64,000 nucleotides of DNA from Mugil cephalus (taxonomy: Eukaryota; Chordata; Actinopteri; Mugiliformes; Mugilidae). The translations under genes were made by a program, and so were the position numbers. Of this stretch, positions 25,021 to 35,500 are shown in pieces. How positions within the stretch are numbered: position 1 is the first letter of the stretch; each line of letters begins with the position of its first letter. The stretch covers positions 276,001 through 340,000 of the forward strand of contig NC_061790.1 in NCBI RefSeq assembly GCF_022458985.1. Direction: 5' to 3'. Under the pieces are notes generated by a model. It searched no databases, was not told the DNA's origin, and saw only the letters and a list, made by a program, of their open reading frames with translations.

Positions 25021-25089
25021 AGTTAGAGGGTTGGGGTTAGAGTTCCATAGTAAAAGCTTTGAATACTTCTTCTCTCTCCTGTCTTCATC

Positions 25090-25330
25090 TGTTCTTAGTC
25101 TCCAGGGTTTAATGTGACGTCTCCACAGCTCCAGCTCCTCCTGAAGGTTTTCCTCAGGTTTAGAAGCTCATCAGTGATGTAGGAGGAGAAGGTCTGGCTC
25201 ACAGTCCACATCCAGTTCATCCCAGAGGGGTTCTATGGGGGTCAGGACTCTGTGAGGCCAGTCCAGTTCCTCATCCAGGTCTTTATGGACCCGGCTTTGT
25301 GCTCTGGTTCTCAGTCACGGTGGAACAGGT
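25090..25330 (-). mobile_element. Second Tc1-like transposon fragment
   Basis: This stretch reads as the reverse complement of 56650-56910, sharing for example CATCCCAGAGGGGTTCTATG with its complement there. The segment resembles the 3' part of a fish Tc1-like element. It has no open frame. Confidence 0.6.
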
Positions 25331-25469
25331 AGAATAAGTAGAATTATCCAGAATGTCTTGGTTTGGCTTCGTAGCTTCCACTTCGTTCTAAACCCACTGA
25401 CAGTTGATTGTGGAATATTTAGTAGAGACTAGACTTGTTGCTCAGGTGGCACATTGTACCTGCAGACTC

Positions 25470-25580
25470 TTAGCCTAGCATGCTAGAATGGTTAGCCTTT
25501 AACCCTGCAGACTCTTAGCCTAGCATGCTAGGATGGTTAGCCTTTAACCCCGCAGACCCTTAGCCTAGCATGCTACCATG
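25470..25580 (-). repeat. TAGCATGCTA tandem repeat, inverted relative to 1470-1670
   Basis: Three copies of a roughly 54-bp unit with TTAGCCTAGCATGCTA and GGTTAGCCTTTAACC. It is the reverse-complement relative of the array near 1.5 kb. Confidence 0.75.
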
Positions 25581-25626
25581 GGTCTAAATATGCATTCAAA
25601 GACTCAAAACTAATTTCTTCTTAATG

Positions 25627-25632
25627 TTTATT
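25627..25632 (-). terminator. Polyadenylation signal of the MTHFD1-like gene
   Basis: TTTATT on + is AATAAA on the minus strand, about 130 bp after the stop codon at 25760-25762. Confidence 0.5.
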
Positions 25633-25759
25633 TCAACAGTTATTTCATAACTTCCTGTTTAAAGTTTTTGATTAAAGTTTCATTAACATGATTAAGTTCA
25701 CAAATTATTTAACAGAGGAACTGAAAGCGTTGAATCCTCCTCCTCCTCCTCTTCCTGTT

Positions 25760-28700
25760 TCACCTCCTGAGGAGGAAACGTTGTGCGCTCTGCACCGTGT
25801 TCTGAAACACAACAACAACAGCATGTGACTGGACGGCTGTCGACCAATCAGGACGCAGCTGCCGTTAGACCCATTACCTCCATGAGCATGGCCACCGTCA
25901 TAGGCCCCACCCCTCCTGGGACGGGCGTGATGAATCCTGCCCTCTGATTGGCTGAGGCGTAGTGGACGTCTCCCACCACCCGTTTACCTCCGGCCTTCGT
26001 CTCGTCTGTGGTGGTCAGAGGTCAAGGGTCAGATGGGGTGGGGGGGGGGTAGGTTTGAAGCTGAAGTACTGGGGGGGGGGGGAGGGGTCATACCTGGGAC
26101 GTGGTTGATTCCACAGTCGATCACCACAGCGCCGTCCTTTAGCCAATCACCTCTCACCATCTCAGCTCGGCCCGCCCCCACCACCAGGATGTCAGCCCTC
26201 CCCACCTGCACACACATCATCTCTGTGAGGACCTTCCATTAACATTATGACCCCGACCCGCCACACTAACTCTACAACCCCCCAACTAACACTAGCCCAT
26301 GTGGCCTAAGAGGTTATCACGGTGTGTTCAAGGACCCTCAGACTTTGCAGACTGTAGCTGTGGTGCAGGCCCTCACCTGTCCAGGCAGGTCGGGCGTCTT
26401 TGAGTGGCAGGTGGTCACGGTGGCGTGGTTCCACAGCAGCAGGTCGTGCATCGGAGCGCCGACAATTTTACTGCGACCGATGACGACGGCGTGTTTTCCT
26501 GCCACAGACACACCTGCACAAGACAAACGAAGCTTCTATCTGAGGTTTCCATAGAAACAGAGACACCAGAGAGGATTAAAGTTGACCTGAACCTGAACCT
26601 GAACCTGAACCTGGACCAGGACCAGGACCAGTGCAGATCCAGTGTTTATTTTTTACAGTGCACATCCATTGTTTATTTTTTACAGTGCAGATCCATTGTT
26701 TAGTTTTTACAGTGCAGATCCAGTGTTTATTTTTTACAGTGTAGATCCAGAGTTTGTTTTTTACAGTGCAGATCCAGTGTTTATTTTTTACAGTGCAGAT
26801 CCAGTGTTTAGTTTTTACAGTGCAGATCCAGTGTTTAGTTTTTACAGTGCAGACCTGTCTGTCTGATGAGCTCCATGCAGCCGTTGGGGGTGCAGGGGAT
26901 GAAGCAGTTGCTCAGATCTCCTCGTGACAACTTCCCGGCGTTGATGCAGCTCAGACTGAACACAAACACAAACACAGATTAAACCAGAGGGAGAAAAGAC
27001 TGAAAGAAGACGGAAAAGAAACGCACCCGTCCACGTCTTTCTCTGGAGACACGGAGTTGGTGATGAGCTCAGAGTCAATGTGGTTGACGGAGTCCAGAGG
27101 AAGCTGGACGATAAGACCGTGGACCGACGGGTTCTCGTTGATGGACATGATGCTCCGCAACACCTGCAGGAAACAGGAAACAGGAAACAGGAAGTCAGGC
27201 TTTGTTGTCATGCTGATGAAGATGATGATGAGGAGGAAGGTGATGCGTGTGTCCGACCTCGTCTTCCGTCGCTGTGTTCGGAAGCCTCACGTGTTTCGCA
27301 TCGATTCCAATCTGCAGACGAGAAAATGGAACCTGAAGGTTTACGAAGCTGAAATGAGACGACGAGGACCGACAGGACGATGAGGTTCTGTCGGTCTGGG
27401 ACTATTTCCAGTGGCGGACTAATACACATTTGTTGTGGACGGTGCTGAGGACGCCTCACCTCGGCTGCTGCCCTCAGTTTGGAGCTGATGTAAAGGTTGG
27501 AGTCGTCTCTGTCGCCCACCTGGAACAAACCTCCAGTCAGACTCATTCAAACATAACGGCCCCTCCCACACAGCACGGCTCTAACGAGGCAGCTCGTTAA
27601 GGATCCACAGTGTGGTTCTGTGGTTTCAACCCTGGGGGGTCCATCTCATTCTAGTCCAGGGGCCACATTCAGACCAGTTTGATCTCAAGGACCAGTAACA
27701 CAACAATAACCTGTAAATAACGACAACTCCAGACTTTGACATTAGCTTCAGAGCAAAGAAGAACGAGGAGATTAGAGAACGTCTAGATTTAATGAACTCT
27801 CCTGATTCTGTGATAATAACCGAGAGAAACAGTGGAAACTAGCGTTAACCTGCTCCGGCTCTCAGGAAACCTTGATGAGAACGGTTCAGCAGGTTAATGA
27901 TAAACCTGGTTCAGGTCTAAGATCTGATTCAGACCGGTTCAGACTGGTTCACCTGTCCACATGTGACTCAACCAGCTGCTCCTCTGACTCGCCTGGGTCC
28001 GGTTTAACATCCAGACTCTAGATTCACTCCAGTGCACTACAGGCACAGTTAGAGAACCAGACTCACCTGTAGAACCAAACTCACCTGTAGAACCAGACTC
28101 ACCTGTAGAACCAAACTCACCTGTAGAACCAGACTCACCTGTAGAACCACCAGACCAGGCCTGAACCCAGAGAACTGACTCGTCATCTTGTCCACCTCCT
28201 CCTTCAGTCTGTTCCTCACCAACCTGGACACAGGTCAAACACTTAATCCAGAAACACGTTTAATCAGTATTCGGTCTGATCTGGTATAAACTGGGATGAA
28301 GTGGAATAAACTGGGATGAACTGGGATGAACTGGGATGTGGACTCACTTGGAAGTCTTGTTGCCGGAGATGACGGTTGCTATGGAGCGTCTGATTCCTTG
28401 ACAACCAGAAGCTGCACAACGGAGAGAGAGGGCGACCGAGGAAGACATGACTGAGAGAGAGAGAGCGTCAGCCAATCAGAACGTCAGGAAACATCACTAA
28501 TTACCTGCCTGATAAGAAACATCTGGACAGAGGAGATCAGTTATTTTGTGTCATGTGGTTTGTTATTATGTGTCTGCTGTTAGTTTCATTAGAGGTTGAC
28601 TCGGTGTCAGAGAGTTTGTCTCCCCCTGTAGCTCAGACCTGGTTAAAGCTCCAATAACAACCTCTCAGATCAAAGTTTAGTTTTTAGTTTCCTAAAAAGC

Positions 28701-28775
28701 CTCCGGTCCTGACGACGCCTCCATAAAGTTTCCTTGAATCAACAGAGAGAGGAGTTACTCACCTGGTCCAAACAT
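25760..28775 (-). CDS. Short MTHFD1-type methylene-THF dehydrogenase/cyclohydrolase, probably mitochondrial
   Basis: Eleven minus-strand exons join in frame: 28775-28763, 28450-28348, 28223-28139, 27519-27460, 27311-27258, 27163-27027, 26955-26855, 26513-26377, 26205-26094, 26005-25878, 25801-25760. They total 972 nt, or 323 residues plus TGA. The enzyme would interconvert 5,10-methylene-, methenyl- and 10-formyl-THF in one-carbon metabolism. The active-site Tyr77, Lys81, Gln125 and Asp150 each sit exactly 25 residues beyond human Tyr52, Lys56, Gln100 and Asp125. GRSKIVGAP (dinucleotide site) and [14 protein letters not shown] are intact. Sequence is closer to MTHFD1 than to MTHFD2 or MTHFD1L. 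The N-terminus (about 30 residues, Ser/Ala/Arg-rich, no acidic residue) resembles a mitochondrial presequence. The protein stops after [13 protein letters not shown], so the large formyl-THF synthetase domain is absent. All donors are GT; that after exon 5 (GTCGGA) is weak. Confidence 0.88.
26041..26084 (+). repeat. Poly-G runs in MTHFD1-like intron
   Basis: Two G runs of 9 and 12 bases lie within 44 bp just beyond the donor at 26094. They are C runs in the transcript. Confidence 0.85.
26624..26850 (+). repeat. 30-bp minisatellite in MTHFD1-like intron
   Basis: Eight copies of a unit with core TTTTTACAGTGCAGATCCA. It abuts the exon that ends at 26855, so the repeat reaches the donor region (GTCTGCACTG on minus). 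A hexamer run (AACCTG, CCAGGA) lies just left of it at 26585-26623. Confidence 0.92.
28055..28150 (+). repeat. 18-bp repeat at an MTHFD1-like donor
   Basis: Five copies of an 18-bp unit (CTCACCTGTAGAACCAGA and variant). The last copy forms the minus-strand exon end and donor at 28139, so the array is made of duplicated 5' splice-site sequence. Confidence 0.88.
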
Positions 28776-29152
28776 GTTGACGGTCCAGAGAATGAACTAC
28801 AGCTTCAGACCTCCACCACCTCCTCCACCTCCTCTCTCTGACAGCTCCTCCAACCCCCTGAGAGGAGAGAGGAGGAAACCAGCTGCAGCAGATGTTCACT
28901 CCTCTGACCGGACGGAGGCTCAGCAGGGACAAAAACTCAAACCTTCAATGTAGAACTTTGGTTTGTGAGAGTCAGGAAACATGAATAAATGTTGGTCATC
29001 TGACTGGTAACAACAACAACAACAACAACAACAACATTATTATTATAATAATAACAGGAGGAGTTATAATAACAATAACAACAATAACAGAACTGGGTGG
29101 ACTCTCCTGTCAGAGTTTGACCACCTCAGGCTTCCATACGTGTGTGTGTGTA

Positions 29153-29188
<36 letters not shown>

Positions 29189-29859
29189 ATGTTATCAGTG
29201 TGTGTGTTTGTGTTGTTGCTCTGAACTGGACTGATCCAGGGTGGGAGGTCAAAGGTCCGGACTGGAGGAGGCGGGGCATCTCTCTGCTCTCAGCCAATCA
29301 GCTCCCAGACTGTCAGGGAGGACACGTCCTCCTCCTCCTCCTCCTCCTCCTCCTCCTCCTTCCACATCAATGATTTCCTCCTCAGTGTCCCAGTGCATCG
29401 TGGAAAGTCTCATAAAGACATTTCATTGTATTCATTTATTTAAAACTTACTCTTGTCTCCTGTGTGGACTGTCCTAAACCTGGACTCATCTGAGACACCT
29501 GGAGACACACCTGGAGAGACACCTGGAGACACACCTGGAGACACACCTGAGAACCAGAGCTGCCATGAATCTTAAAGATTTGAACCTCAGACTCTGTGGT
29601 AGTAACATAAAGACGGAGGTTCCTGTTCTCCCCTGGTATTAAAATAAATCTGCACATGATCGTGGTCAGACCTCAGCTCCGTGATCTATAGACTCATTAG
29701 TTCCTCTTCTATAGGAACCAGAGGGAGATGGTGCAGGTCTGTGTCAATGTGCTTCACTACATCTCATTAGATGACCAGTTGTCTCCATCTAGTGGACACA
29801 CAGTAGAACTGCACCATCTGCTGCGTGATTATAACTCGGGTTCGACTGGTTTTAACTCT
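28776..29859. other. Intergenic with simple repeats
   Basis: Contains the 5' flank of the MTHFD1-like gene, then (CAA)n at 29009-29035, (GT)n at 29141-29185 and (CCT)n at 29328-29361. An ACACCTGGAGAC array lies at about 29497-29549. No gene is seen. Confidence 0.5.
29141..29185 (+). repeat. (GT)n microsatellite
   Basis: GT/TGTATG-rich run ending in about 13 uninterrupted GT units. Confidence 0.95.
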
Positions 29860-29960
29860 GATGAGTTTTTAGATCAAATCCAGGACTGAGGAGTAAGAAT
29901 CAGCAGCTTCTTCTCAACACATGAAGGTGGAAAGTGTCTGGAAGTCAGTGAGAATCCAAC
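29860..29960 (+). pseudogene. Relict copy of NLR 5' UTR exon
   Basis: AGATCAAATCCAGGACTGA and GAAGGTGGAAAGTGTCTGG match the NLR leader exon at 30530-30625 and the copy at 54170-54260. No donor or downstream NLR exons follow directly, so this is probably a leftover from local duplication. Confidence 0.5.
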
Positions 29961-30379
29961 CAGAGAAATCTGGAAATTTCTCATAACCTGGATCAATAGG
30001 ATTATATTCAGTCTATCACTGACTGAACTGTAGAAGTCTTTCTTTGTGCTTATTCTCTGTTTCATTTCTAGTAGACTATAAATGCTGTAGAATACATGTG
30101 TGGGTTAAAGTAGAGTGGTTGTAGAATGATTTCCATGTATCTGTGTTAGTGATTAAGAAATGAAACCAACAGCAGTTTGAATGTAATCTGATCTGAGTCA
30201 TCAGAGTCTGAACTGGTCTGACAGCTTTTAACTTGACTGAGTTTATTTTAACTGTGTCAACATTGGATCTTTCTTGGTTTCTCTAAAGCAGCTTCTGTAC
30301 AGTTCATGTGTTCAGTCAACTTTAAACACCTGTGGTAACTCAAAACAAGAACCAAGTCAAACACACCTCCTGCTCATTA

Positions 30380-30655
30380 ACCAGCCAATCAGCTCAGGAG
30401 GTCAGAGGAAGGAGTCAGGAAACAGTCTCCTCTGACACTGACTGGGTTTCCTCCACAGGTTGGACTGGTTTTAATTCTGTCACTCTCATCTATTTTTAGA
30501 CTCTGAAGTTATGAGGATCTGACTTCGTCCTCAGATCAAGTCCAGGACTGACGAGGGACAAAGAGCAGCTTCTTCTATTCTACTAAATATTTTCTCCACA
30601 CACGAAGGTGGAAAGTGTCTGGAAGTCGACCTGAAGTTCAGAAGATAAGAAGAAG
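30380..30655 (+). promoter_or_regulatory. Promoter region and 5' UTR exon of the NLR gene
   Basis: The exon ends AGAAG|GTAAAA with its donor GT at 30656, and can splice to the acceptor at 32554. Upstream, CCAGCCAATCAGCTCAGG carries a CCAAT box. Both this block and the exon are duplicated at 54066-54280 beside the partial NLR copy, which shows they travel with NLR genes. The transcription start is not determined; no TATA box is evident. Confidence 0.5.
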
Positions 30656-30985
30656 GTAAAATCCATTTTTAAATGACTGATGAACAGTTCACTACTGGTC
30701 ACATTGTTCTGTTTCACTCTTTGACTGTAGAGTGGAAAGTTTCTCTGGGATGATTCAATTATTACAAATGTTCATTAATTAGTTGATGTTATATTCTAAA
30801 GTTTGTATCTATAAAGAATTTATATATTTTAGAATCAGTCACTCACAGAATATTTAGATTCTCATACATTTTCTCATGTTAGCATCATACGTCCGTCATA
30901 GTTTCAGTAACAACTTAATATTACAATAACATGAATGGTGATGTTGTTGTTCAATACATTTCTGATGCCTCATATTTGTGTGTCT

Positions 30986-32418
30986 AGATCACAGGCCAAA
31001 CATTTGATAGCAACTTCAAGTTTTTTTCACAATGCCTTTAAAAAAAAAAAAAACAAAAAAAAAAACAGTATGAGTTATATGTATTTTCGGATGCATTCAC
31101 TGCACAATCAAACCTTGCTTTCAATGATATGAACCATTTTCCTCAATTTACCTTTAGGTATTGTTGTGTGTCGTGGCAAAATGGGAGAGAATGAACCCAA
31201 GCGCAGGACTCAGATGTTTAGGCTCAACATAAAGTTTTAATAACAAAAGATCTTGTGCAAAAAGTCTAATACACAAATAATAGGATTCCGGAGGCTAGCT
31301 GGAGGACTGGCAACTGGAAGAACTGGCAGAGAATGGTGGAGTGGAGAGTCCTTAAGTATGGTTCAACATAACAAGAGATGTGAAACCGGTGGGAAGGCAG
31401 CCCAGCCCCAGCGAAGCAATCAGCAGCTAATTACACACACCTGAAGTGAGAAAAATCCGACATGAAAGTAAACCAAAAGAGGGCAACAAGTCACCTCCTA
31501 ACAGGTATGCATTGGTGTTACCAGACCATTGCTGAATACATGTCAACAAAAGCAAAGAAGGGCTTAGTTTTAGAGTCGAGAAGATTTGCAAGAGTCTCTA
31601 ACTTCAGTGCAAAAGTAAAAAGACAAATCACAGTTTACCTTTTTCACTTTAACGCTGGCTTTTGAGAGTCTGCATACAGATATCCAATAAATCTCAACTG
31701 CGCTCAGATCTCTGACAAACTGTCGCAGAAATGCCTAGAAAGAAGCAACTGAGTAAAGAAACAAGAGTACAGACTTCAACATGGCAAGGTCAAAGCCCAT
31801 ATCTCTGACAACTGTGAAAAGATGCTTCAGAAAGGCTGGTCTGTGAAAAAAAAGGAGAGAGAGAGATGAGTGTGTAAAGGCTCACAAAAAATTGGACCTA
31901 TGATGACTGAAAACAAGTTCTCTGGACGGATGAAAGCAAGTTTGAACTATTTGGTTCAAAACGCAGAGTCTATGTCTGCAGACAAACTGGTGAACGTCTT
32001 AAGGGACCATGTGTAACACCCACAGTAAAGCAAGGAGGAGTTTGGGTGTTCTACAGGTGATAGAGTAGGAGATTTGTTTGAAGTAAAAGGCGTCATGAAG
32101 AAGGAACAGTACCACTCCATCCTCCAGCACCATGGACTTCCATCTGGGTGGAAAGTTTGTTTTACAGCAAGATAATGACCTAAGCATTCTGCCAAGCTCT
32201 GTCAATATTACCTAGACAAAAAAGAAGAGGAAGGTGTGAAAAACTCAAATGCATAATAAATTATAGTAAAAATGTCTTCTGATAAGTTACTCTTTATATA
32301 ATAATCATGTTTATTTGTTGCAAAGTATACCAGTGAAACTATGATAATTTTATTTATTTATTTATTTATTTTTTGTACAAATTTGATGTTGCTTCCAAAC
32401 TTTTGGCCTGTAGTGTAT
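30986..32418 (+). mobile_element. Degenerate Tc1-like transposon in NLR intron 1
   Basis: Terminal inverted repeats are visible: CACAGGCCAAACATTTGATA at the left and CAAACTTTTGGCCTGTAGTG at the right end. Between them, broken frames keep transposase landmarks on +, such as WTDESKFELFGSKRRVYV read from about 31920. Frameshifts and stops make it inactive. Roughly 31150-31480 is unlike the rest and may be a nested insertion. Confidence 0.7.
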
Positions 32419-32566
32419 ATTAAATCCTCCATGTAACTAGTGTAAGCAAGTTTACACTGACCCAGAACTGAAGCCATGTTCCTGACATTGATGAGAACTG
32501 ATGAGATGTGAGTGTTGTTGCAATGACTGATTACGTTGTTGTGTTTGTGTGAAGGTGGACTCGGCT

Positions 32567-35500
32567 ATGGATCAGAGTGAGGACACACAGGAGGGAGTCC
32601 CTCCCTCTAAAACCACTCTGAGGGGGGACCATGAGAACCACACCAGAGCTCAGAGGTGAGATGACCATCTCTAAATGTCCTTTACTCTTCTCCATGTCAG
32701 AGCTCCATCATTAGACTCAAAGTTTCTTCAGATGGAACTTAAGTCATACATCAGATTGAAGGTTCAAGATTGACCATGTTCCAGAGGGAATTCTTAAGAG
32801 GGTACTGTTGGAGCAGAAGAACTGTTGGCGTGTAAATTCGTAAAGAGCCATAGAGATTATCATCAGGGCCTCAAGATGGGTAGTAAGTGGTGAGTGGACT
32901 AAGATTGAGCTGCGCCTTCCATCAACGTGGAGTATTTCATTGGTAATGACAACAATACCAACACTCTCTGAGCAACCAGTCAAAGGGTAGATGGTACAAC
33001 GCATGCCTCGGGGACAAATATTAACTAGAGCAACTAAGGCAGGACATCACCAGTGGTCTGGAAATCATCAATGCCTGAAGCATGGACATCTCCCTTTGGA
33101 AAGGTGGCTACTGACAATCCATGAGATCAAAAATACTGTGTGGATAAATTGGAGCAACCCAAACTTCATTCATGAAGTAATGGTTCGGTGTCTCACCGAT
33201 GTCTTGCCAAAATTGACCTCTGTGGCAAAAAAGAAAAAAGTGCTCTGAAGTTTGATTTGAGATGATGCTGAGGCTTTCAGGAGACTCATCCATCAGCAAT
33301 GCTTTACCACTCCTGGTTACAGAATGTAAATGAACACGATTTAGTGCATGCTACATCAGCCCTGAGGCACAACGACATTGTGGGTGGGGCATGTATAGCT
33401 GGGAAGAGGTAACTTTGGTGTTGCTGCAAGCAAACTTGGCCTTAGTTAAAGCAGTGTCTGACGAAGTCAAAAAAAAAAAAAAAAAAGAAGCCAGTGGATA
33501 TGACTCAAGTGGAAGGACCCTAGCTTGATGTCATCATGACTTCTTGTTGCTGATGAACCACACATAAAAAACACTCCTCAGAAGTTTTCCTCTCTGTCTC
33601 TCAATAAGGAAAACGTCACCATTATAATAGATCAACAACCTCTGCTCTCCGTTTCCTACCAGTCTTCACTAACATCCCAGAGTTGACCACCATCTGATAC
33701 CTTGAGCCTCTCTAGTGCATCACCTCCCTTGAATTCACCAAGGATTGAGGGGTAGTGTACAGTTATTGTTATGTCCATAGAGTGTGATGCTCCTCAGGGT
33801 CCTTGGCATCCCCAACCACCTCCTGAAGTGGTTGCTGATCTTTCTCTCCAAGATCTTATCAGCTTATAGTGAACTGCATAGACCAACCCAACAACGACAG
33901 TTTAAAATTGTGAGTTGGACTGCAGCCTCCATTTCAAGTTCTCTTGACCTCCGATCTTATCACTCAACCTTTCTCGTACCCACGGGTTACGGGTAACTGC
34001 AGTACTCTGTGGTAATCTTTCATATTTGAGGTCACTTAAAGTTACTTATACCTCAGCTCTGAGAAGCTTATTAACGTCAAATGGAAAGTTGCCTAAGAAC
34101 ACCAGAAGTCAAACTAATACCAATGAGTATAAAGTCAGTTCAGTCTGAATTGATGAATGATGGAGAGACACTTTAGTCTCCTTGATGTCAACATCACAAC
34201 TCCTCGTTGCTCATAAATCACACATGAAAACAGCTCCAAGGGGATTTTCATCTCAGTTTCCCAACAAGACAATATGTCAGCATAATAATAGAAGAGTCCA
34301 GTGGAGAGATACAGTGGAGCTGATTGGGAATATTTTATTGTGCTTGTGAAAGGTTTTCCGTGGAGTGTTCCTCTAATTACACTTATGTTGTGGTTTTGTT
34401 TCCATCAGGATCCTCCAGCAAAGACCAGACTCTCCTGTACCCAGCTGTGTGTCCATAAAGAGTGACCAGTCTATGGGTAAACCGATCCAGTTTGCAGATG
34501 GACATCAGTCTGTCCATGAAGGGTAAGATCATGAATTTTCCCAAACAATAATATTCTTTACATCATCAAATAAACGAAAAGTACCACTTTGTAAAAGAAC
34601 AGAAATAATGTTCTCTTTGTAGGAAAACAATTTGTAAGTCTAAAAATAAATCCAAAACTAATTTAAATACAGCGGCTTCGTTATTTCTCTGTTCTATTTG
34701 TCTTACTAAGTACAAGTATGACTGAACCTCGTAAATCTTAAAGATTCAGTCATGAAGACCATAAACTTGAATGTGTCTCTGATTTATAAAAGGCTACATC
34801 CTCTTATATTGTCCTGGTGCAGGAACCTTGGTTACCTATTGTAAACCTAGGTTCTGTGAGTGTTTTCTGCCACCAAAAACTCAGAACAAGACCATGAATA
34901 TAAATCTCAGTAAAGGAGAGAGAAACATTATGAGTGAAAACGACTGTTCATCTCAAACCAGTTAAAACTCTTGTTTTCTTTGTTTTGTTTTTGTTTTGTT
35001 TTGTTTTTTTCGTTTTTTTGTTTTTTTTTTTTACTAAAATGACCTTTGCTCTCAGCGGCATGTCTTCTTGTTTCTGTAAAGTCCCCCTTCCTCATTCAGA
35101 CACTAAAACAGATCATTCTCCCTTTGCTGAACCTTCAGAGAACAAACCACCACAGAAAACACATGAAGTAGAAACTCTGAACTGGGCTTTCTGTTTACAT
35201 TATAGCTGACACAGTATGGACACCATTTAGTAAAAAGCTCCATTTTAAATAGTTTCGGTCTGGAAGGTTGATTGATAGGGAGAACAAACACTTTAATCTG
35301 GTTAGTGTCAACTTGTTACCGATACACCACTGCAACTCTCACCACTCCTGGACTGGGTTCAGACCTTCCTTACTTCTTCTGTCGGGTTTTTATTGGAGTT
35401 GTTTAGGATCCATATCTGGTTCAGCCTGATGTCACCACTCTGACCAGTCTCCAGTGATATATCTTGGCCTCTGTTTCCTGTACAACAACCTCTGCTCTCC

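Noticed and set aside
25760-28775. Ordinary full-length MTHFD1 with exons missed
   Set aside because: The final exon has a good acceptor and an in-frame stop, a polyadenylation signal follows, and no synthetase motifs occur between 22.7 and 25.7 kb on the minus strand.
33784-33996. Identical 70-codon frames in each tandem unit (33784, 35634, 37481, 39330)
   Set aside because: They recur only because the 1.85-kb unit is duplicated. They lie in an intron, lack splice logic, and resemble no known protein.
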